Shown: positions 58,601-64,000 of the stretch, one piece after another | How positions within the stretch are numbered: the first letter of the stretch is position 1 | Layout: every line of letters begins with the position of its first letter | From: Polyodon spathula | Lineage: Eukaryota; Chordata; Actinopteri; Acipenseriformes; Polyodontidae | NCBI RefSeq assembly: GCF_017654505.1 | Contig: NC_054534.1 | Span: 12,503,071 to 12,567,070, forward strand | DNA length: 64,000 bases | Direction of reading: 5' to 3' | Program-made: the position numbers and the translations under genes | The notes under the pieces: generated by a model | What the model saw: the letters and a program-made list of their open reading frames with translations, nothing else | Told to the model about the DNA's origin: nothing | Databases searched by the model: none

Positions 58601-60199
58601 GCTATGAATAGGGATTTTTGTTTCTTTGATAAATGCATTTATTAAATTTGACTGGTTCCACATTCTGTTGATCTAGTTAGGTAGTGTTACAAGCAATTTC
58701 TGTAAGCACCACTGTTTTAGTGTTCTCTTTCACACAAACAATAGTTTTTATGACAGTTTGCCAATTGACATTATGTTTGGCATGCCATGCCTTATTCATT
58801 TTGGTTTTAATTTTGATCTCCTTTCTGCTCATGTGAAACTGACCGCATAGATTGATTGCTTTCCAGAATCACAGGTTATGAAACAGCAGAGGAAGCCAAG
58901 ATCTTGGTACAAAGAGACAACAGTAAGGGATGGAGGTATCAATATTTTATATTAAAGTAGGTAGGGCTGGAGAGATGAAAGGTCACATGATTTTAATGGA
59001 ACAGGGCTGTTCATTCCCAGCACATCTTTCCTTGATTTTTCAGACCAGTTTAAAGTGAATAATTACAAGTGTGAAAGTTTAACAAAACAGAGCATATCTT
59101 TTGTTTTATTTAATATTCCCATTACTGTATATACAATTTTACCATGACTATTTAAGTGTCTCTCCTCAAAGAATGTAAACAAAATATCACCATCTAATAT
59201 GGCTGTGCAATGTTTCTTAGTCTGGCGTAATGTTTGCTGACCCACTGTGGAACAGCCCTTCCGTCACAAGGCCCTTCTGCAGTGCCTGTGTTGCTAAAAG
59301 AGGCTGTATTTAAAATAAGAAATCCATCTGCCTTGTTCATGTATTTTAACTTTTAATTGTTTGGGATGTGCAAATAGTTAATTTGATGGTGAGATCTGCC
59401 AGAACTACTTGAATAAATGTTAACGTTCAGCAACTTGCTTGTGTAGTAATTATAAGATGATGTAATTGTGTACTGTACTCGGAGCACTTCACGGATTGAT
59501 TGATTGAAGTATGGTGCAGTGCAGGGCGCTTGGAGTGATATGTGAAACCTCTGAACCACGTAATCGCACCAGGATGCGCATTGAACCGAGATCACTTGAA
59601 ATGGTGGTCTCAGTTCACTTGGAAAGAGACTCGTGCGATTGCCACATTGCTCATTTCAACATTTTGCAATGTGGAACAAAACGTATTCCATTTCACTTGG
59701 AAACGAACCATTCCAAACAGTGACGCAAATCGTGGAAATGACGCACTTCAGCAAGCACCAAGGAAAGTGTCTCCCCTTGTTGCATGTAGGCAACACAGGG
59801 CTTGTCAAAAAACACACACATACACACCAGACAATAACACCATAATGTCATACAACAGCAGATCATAAAAAATACTATGGGGCTGATTTTACTAATTGGC
59901 GCAATAGTGTTTGACATTTAATTACTATTGCAGCAAGCATGTTCTTTAAGTATAATAGCAAAATTGTAACAAAGTATGAAATGACAATTGAAGAATGATT
60001 TAGCACATGTATTACATCTAGCTTTATTATACTTGTGCCATATACACTCGCAGGAAAAACATTGTGCCAAGACAAAATGGTACAGTCTGTACAGACATTC
60101 GTCTGATGCATTTGCACTGCTCATTCTGATTTTAGTAAACTAGGTTCTGTTGCATCTGTATCTCACCACACTGTCATGCATACAATATTTGCAACAAGC
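51906..60199 (+). other. RAI14: RAI14 intron, no gene recognised
   Basis: AT-rich intronic sequence with homopolymers (C30A27 at 52208-52264, A37 at 52662-52698, A-run near 58115-58136). No ORF shows known similarity. A CG-richer stretch at 59500-59760 may be an old non-autonomous element but has no defined ends. Confidence 0.5.
52208..52264. repeat. C30A27 homopolymer junction
   Basis: Thirty C followed directly by twenty-seven A, with no interruption. Confidence 0.9.

Positions 60200-60240
<41 letters not shown>
60200..60240. repeat. (ATT)n microsatellite
   Basis: About 13 ATT units. Confidence 0.97.
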
Positions 60241-60242
<2 letters not shown>

Positions 60243-60539
60243 AGCTAAATTGCAGTTGGATGAATGTTCATCTTTAGTACTCTAGTATTTCCTCCAAAAG
60301 AACAGTGTTTTTCTGACAATTGACACTCTTTTGGCATGTTACGTTTCTTTGGCAATGATTTGACGTTGTAAGAACCATATAAACCAAAATGACCCGAACA
60401 ACAGCACAACCACAACGTGTAATGTATTCTCCATGTTGGGAATGGTGGAAAATGTTTTTTTCCAGAGAGAACTTCAGCACTAGTAGTAATTGGCAACAGA
60501 GTCGAGTGTGGAAAGTGCAATGTGAAACCAATAGAACTC

Positions 60540-61075
60540 TAGTCTAGATGAAGCTGCAAGTGAACCAAAGTCCTGGTTTGGAGGGAAAGAGAGACAAGGG
60601 AGGCATGCATGGGGAAGGCATGCAGGGAGTCCTTGAAGGCTTGGAGGAAGCGGGCTGCTTCCTCCAGCGTGGTGGGCCGGTGTTGGCTGACCCAAGCTTG
60701 GGTCTCTGGTCGATGGCAGTTAGCTCCAGCATCTGCTCGGGCTATCTGGTGCTGGGGCAGAGCCACCTGGCCCTTTGATCCGCCAGTTGTTGCGCCACCA
60801 CGCAGGACCTGACTCTTGGGGATCGCTGGTATTTCCTGAACCAGCAGCGATGCATCTCCTCCATATTATCTAGCTGCTGGAGGATGGCCTGCTTAACCGG
60901 GTCATAGTTCAAGATGGTCTCGTGTGTCATGGCTTGATAGGCCACTTGAGCTTCCCCGATTTTAAGTTTGGGCCCAGTTGGGTAGCCCACCATCCCAGAG
61001 GGCATCAGCCTCTCGAAAGCAACCAGATAGGCTTGGCGGTCATCCTCCAGTATCCCTGGGTCTGCTGGATCATGT
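60540..61075 (-). pseudogene. Gmr1-like gag fragment (SCAN-like region), inverted
   Basis: On the minus strand, from about 61060: EDDRQAYLVAFERLMPSG, IGEAQVAYQAMTH, DPVKQAILQQLDNMEEMH and FRKYQRSPRV...VVAQQLADQ, matching block by block the gag at 27868-28200. A stop near 60742 and frame changes follow, then a TLEEAARFLQAF-like stretch (about 60640-60680). No LTR or pol accompanies it. It lies within the RAI14 intron in antisense orientation. Confidence 0.8.
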
Positions 61076-64000
61076 ATTCCTCCTGGTGTTCTTCCTGCTA
61101 TTGACCCTCCTCTGCTCTCGCGCCTCTGGTCTGTCCTTTCGATTCACAATCCTTCTTTGGACTCCACTGTTGACCAGATGCATGTGGTGGGATGAAGAAG
61201 GCAATTTCCAGTCAGTAATTCAATTGCAAAAACAGTCCATATTTATTAAATGTGATCAGCCTGGCACCATGGTCTAACCAATCGCTGCATGCTCCACAGC
61301 TGATCACAATGGATTTGTTTAGGAAACTTGCAGCTACACTTTCTCCAGACTGTCAGACATTCGGTTGCCACCAACTGTCGAGTCTCTAACTATGCGAAAG
61401 CATGCAATCAACCTTACACAGCGCCCTTTCTGGTCGGGAAGGAGACTTATAGCTCAGATGCCTTGTCTCTCTGTCACGCCATCCTATCGTTTTGATCACC
61501 ATTTTTTTGGTACTGTTTCCTTTGTCTGCTTGAGTTTTGACTACGCATTTGCACCTCATTCAAAAAACTTGAGGCAATTGTATTTGGGTTGGTTTTATTT
61601 ATTTTATTCACATAAATGAATGGTGGAAAATAAAAGATCTCTTTCCAAAAGTAGCCTGCTTGACCAGAAGCATCCTTAGCGACTGGGTTTTCAGCAAGAA
61701 TGGCCAGTCAGTAAACAAGCTGCATTCCTCTTAAATTAGATAACGTTTATGGTACCTTGTTTCTTAACTAAAACAAAATAGAATAAATTGACATTACAGA
61801 ATGATGAATGATGTTATTGTTATGTTATTGTTGTCAAAGATTAACCGTCCATTACTTCAGATTTCTTTGTTTAATTATTCAGTGGATTATATTTGTGCTT
61901 CTACCACCACTTGGCACAATCAAGACAAAAATAAGGTAAGACATTTTTTTTAGAGAAGCTATGCATAAGCTGATGTAATTCAGTTGATGTAATCGTTTTC
62001 AATAATTTGTTAGCATAAGCTGTTCAGTACATTATGTATACGCATTACTTCTCTTAGCTTTGATGACTTTTTTAAAGGACATTGATACATCATCTGTTTT
62101 TGGAAAACGATGCATCAATGGTAAAAACAAAAAAAAGGGAGAGGGGAAGGGGAGGAGGAGGGGGGGGGGGCGGCATCATCCCAGTCTTATTCATAACATG
62201 CCTTTGTGATACCAGGTGCCATCAATTGTATTCATTCATTTGTAGGCCTATGCATTTACAGACTGGTCATATAACATGTTTAAGTACGATTTCATACGGT
62301 TAAAAGTTCTCTCATACTAGTATATAATGTTATAGAGCCACAACTGGAATTGTATTATTAAAAACAAATAATAAATTGGTATAGAGCTTTTTTTTGGAAA
62401 AAAAAGGGTTACAGAGAGTGAATGTGTACTAGTCAGAGAAATAGAAAAAAAAAATATCGGAGTGATATGATGGGTGCATTATATTACCATTTGAAATTTT
62501 GAATGATCAACATTTCAATTTATTCCATCCATTGTACTGGTAACCTTTGGAATGAAAAAAAATATATATATAATGCACAGGCTACAGTGCTATGTCAAGT
62601 CAAATCTATACATGTAAAATCTTTAACTTTGCAGGTGTAATGACTTTGAGGTCTTGATGTGTTTTTCACTGACAGCTTGGTCTCAACTGATTCAGACACC
62701 AGGTTATATTGCATGACATTTTGCTAAGCAACGTGAGTGAGAATGATAGAAAACAGTGACAGTATTTCAGAAATGCTACGCTGCTGCTGTATATTACCAC
62801 AAGATATAAGCTGGTGACTTAATCAGATTTATACAGTTTACAAGCAGCTGATAGGTGACAATGTTCAGTACAGTGCATGAAAAATAAACTATGGTATTTT
62901 AAAAATAGTTCTGTTTCTTTGCCAATACATACTTTCAACATTTGTTACAAATTTACTAAACATGGACCTCTGAGGAAACTACTGCCAGTGCATAAAAAGC
63001 TATTTAAGGAAGTGTGAACTATGGCAGGGATTAGCTAAAACAGGTTTAAACAATAAAGCCTTATGAAGTATTGCATATTGAGGTCAGATATGTTTGGAGT
63101 GACAATAAGGAGCCTTTACTAAGTCTAAAAAGCCAATTTTAAATTATTCTTATTTTTGCTTAAACTGTAAGAATCGCTTTTAGCAACAACACAAAGATGG
63201 ACAGCAATAATCACTTATTTGATAAATGTCAGGAATCTAAACAGGTTTAAAAAAAAAAAAAAAAAAAAATGTTTTTATCAAGGTCTATTAACGTGTGCTT
63301 CATTACCCAAGCTGTCTGTGTGGAATTTGAGTGTCTCACTTTCAGTTGTTACACTTCCAAGCAAAATATTTCATTACTGTAGGTTTGGATTCTTTTAAAG
63401 GAGTTAGGCACTGGTAAGAAAGTAATGAAATACAATTTATAATTTTGTATTGGTTACTTTCAGGGTTCATCTCATCAATCCTTCGATTTAACAGATTACA
63501 TAAAGGTCTGTAGTATATGTTAATTTTTCATTAAGTTCAAGTGCTGCATTAAATTGTTACAGGTAGAATATTCACGTTTTAAAGTTGGATAGAGACTTGC
63601 ATTATAATAACCTTGTCCTGCCGTGCCCTGCAATCACCTTTTATACCCCAGAGCAATTACAGCAAACGATTACACAATCAGGAGGGATTCAGATTGACTG
63701 AAGCTTCATGGGAATGCTTCCAATCATCTCAGCTTGTTTAAAATGATCCAATCTGAGATCAGAAAAATAAGTGGTCTCGGCTGAATGAATTAATCACAAA
63801 GACACATAGCCTGTAATACTTCTTACTAGTCAAATACGTTAACATTTACCAGTATAAAAATGTATAAATGTAATCCTATTTTTTCTTGAAAAAAGTAGTC
63901 TAACAACAAACAACGTAGAAATCTATTTAAGTGCAATAGTGTTCAATTTCTGTTGTCAGCTATTCTGTAACTGTTTGAATTTTCAAATGCATTTTAAAAC
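61076..64000 (+). other. RAI14: RAI14 intron, distal part, no feature recognised
   Basis: Contains a G-rich run (about 62155-62170) and an A-run (63248-63269). I looked for the ankyrin-encoding second exon of RAI14 and did not find it. Confidence 0.45.

Noticed and set aside
59511..59868. Overlapping ORFs in a CG-richer stretch
   Set aside because: Three frames are open together, which reflects base composition rather than coding. No domain recognised.
49000..64000. Second coding exon of RAI14
   Set aside because: Searched for an ankyrin-repeat-encoding exon continuing after MKSLKAKFRKSD in phase 0 and found none; it is probably outside the window.

Overview
This is vertebrate nuclear DNA and almost certainly from a ray-finned fish. 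It is AT-rich, has long (TA)n, (TAA)n and (TG)n microsatellites, and most recognisable coding sequence is decayed transposable elements of fish-typical families (Tc1-like, Gmr1-like Ty3/gypsy, KIAA1586-type hAT, L1 and L2-like LINEs). A non-teleost such as a sturgeon, paddlefish or gar would fit, but the sequence does not prove it.

Two host genes are supported, in divergent orientation. On the minus strand, exon 1 of C1QTNF3 (CTRP3) lies at 20074-19787. It has a signal peptide, a TATA box upstream, an internal alternative splice donor and a distal donor. A collagen-like exon 2 at 14496-14400 carries a frameshift and no clear donor, so this copy may be a decaying duplicate or the base calls may be wrong there. 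On the plus strand, the first coding exon of RAI14 (ankycorbin) lies at 48886-48956, encoding MKSLKAKFRKSD. The rest of RAI14 is beyond the right edge, so 48957-64000 is its intron. C1QTNF3 (minus) next to RAI14 (plus) is the same divergent neighbour order as in human.

Layout. 1-14.4 kb: downstream C1QTNF3 sequence with a solo Gmr1-like LTR (1348-1969), an LTR-like repeat (3.47-4.47 kb), a dead gypsy pol (6.0-7.05 kb), minisatellites, and an ORF-less long-TIR DNA element with a 4-bp target duplication (10714-12563). 14.4-20.1 kb: C1QTNF3 exons 2 and 1, whose intron holds a complete DNA transposon with ~150-bp TIRs and a frameshifted, intron-containing transposase of unassigned superfamily (14884-17248). 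20.1-47.5 kb: intergenic, with a GC-rich 1-kb LTR-like block (25131-26134), two truncated Gmr1-like retrotransposons (27039-30290 and 32609-34622) in which integrase precedes reverse transcriptase, a LINE fragment, a dispersed duplication (31.74-32.6 kb and 35.9-36.7 kb), L1 fragments and a Tc1 transposon (40375-41640). 47.5-49 kb: RAI14 5' region. 49-64 kb: RAI14 intron with a hAT fossil (50.1-51.9 kb), a 102-bp tandem duplication and an inverted Gmr1-like gag fragment (60.5-61.1 kb).

I saw no tRNA, rRNA or CRISPR feature. The strongest leads are the dual-use coding/splice-donor sequence in C1QTNF3 exon 1, the broken exon 2, the unclassified TIR transposon and the coding-looking segment beside it, the second long-TIR element, and the integrase-before-RT retrotransposons.
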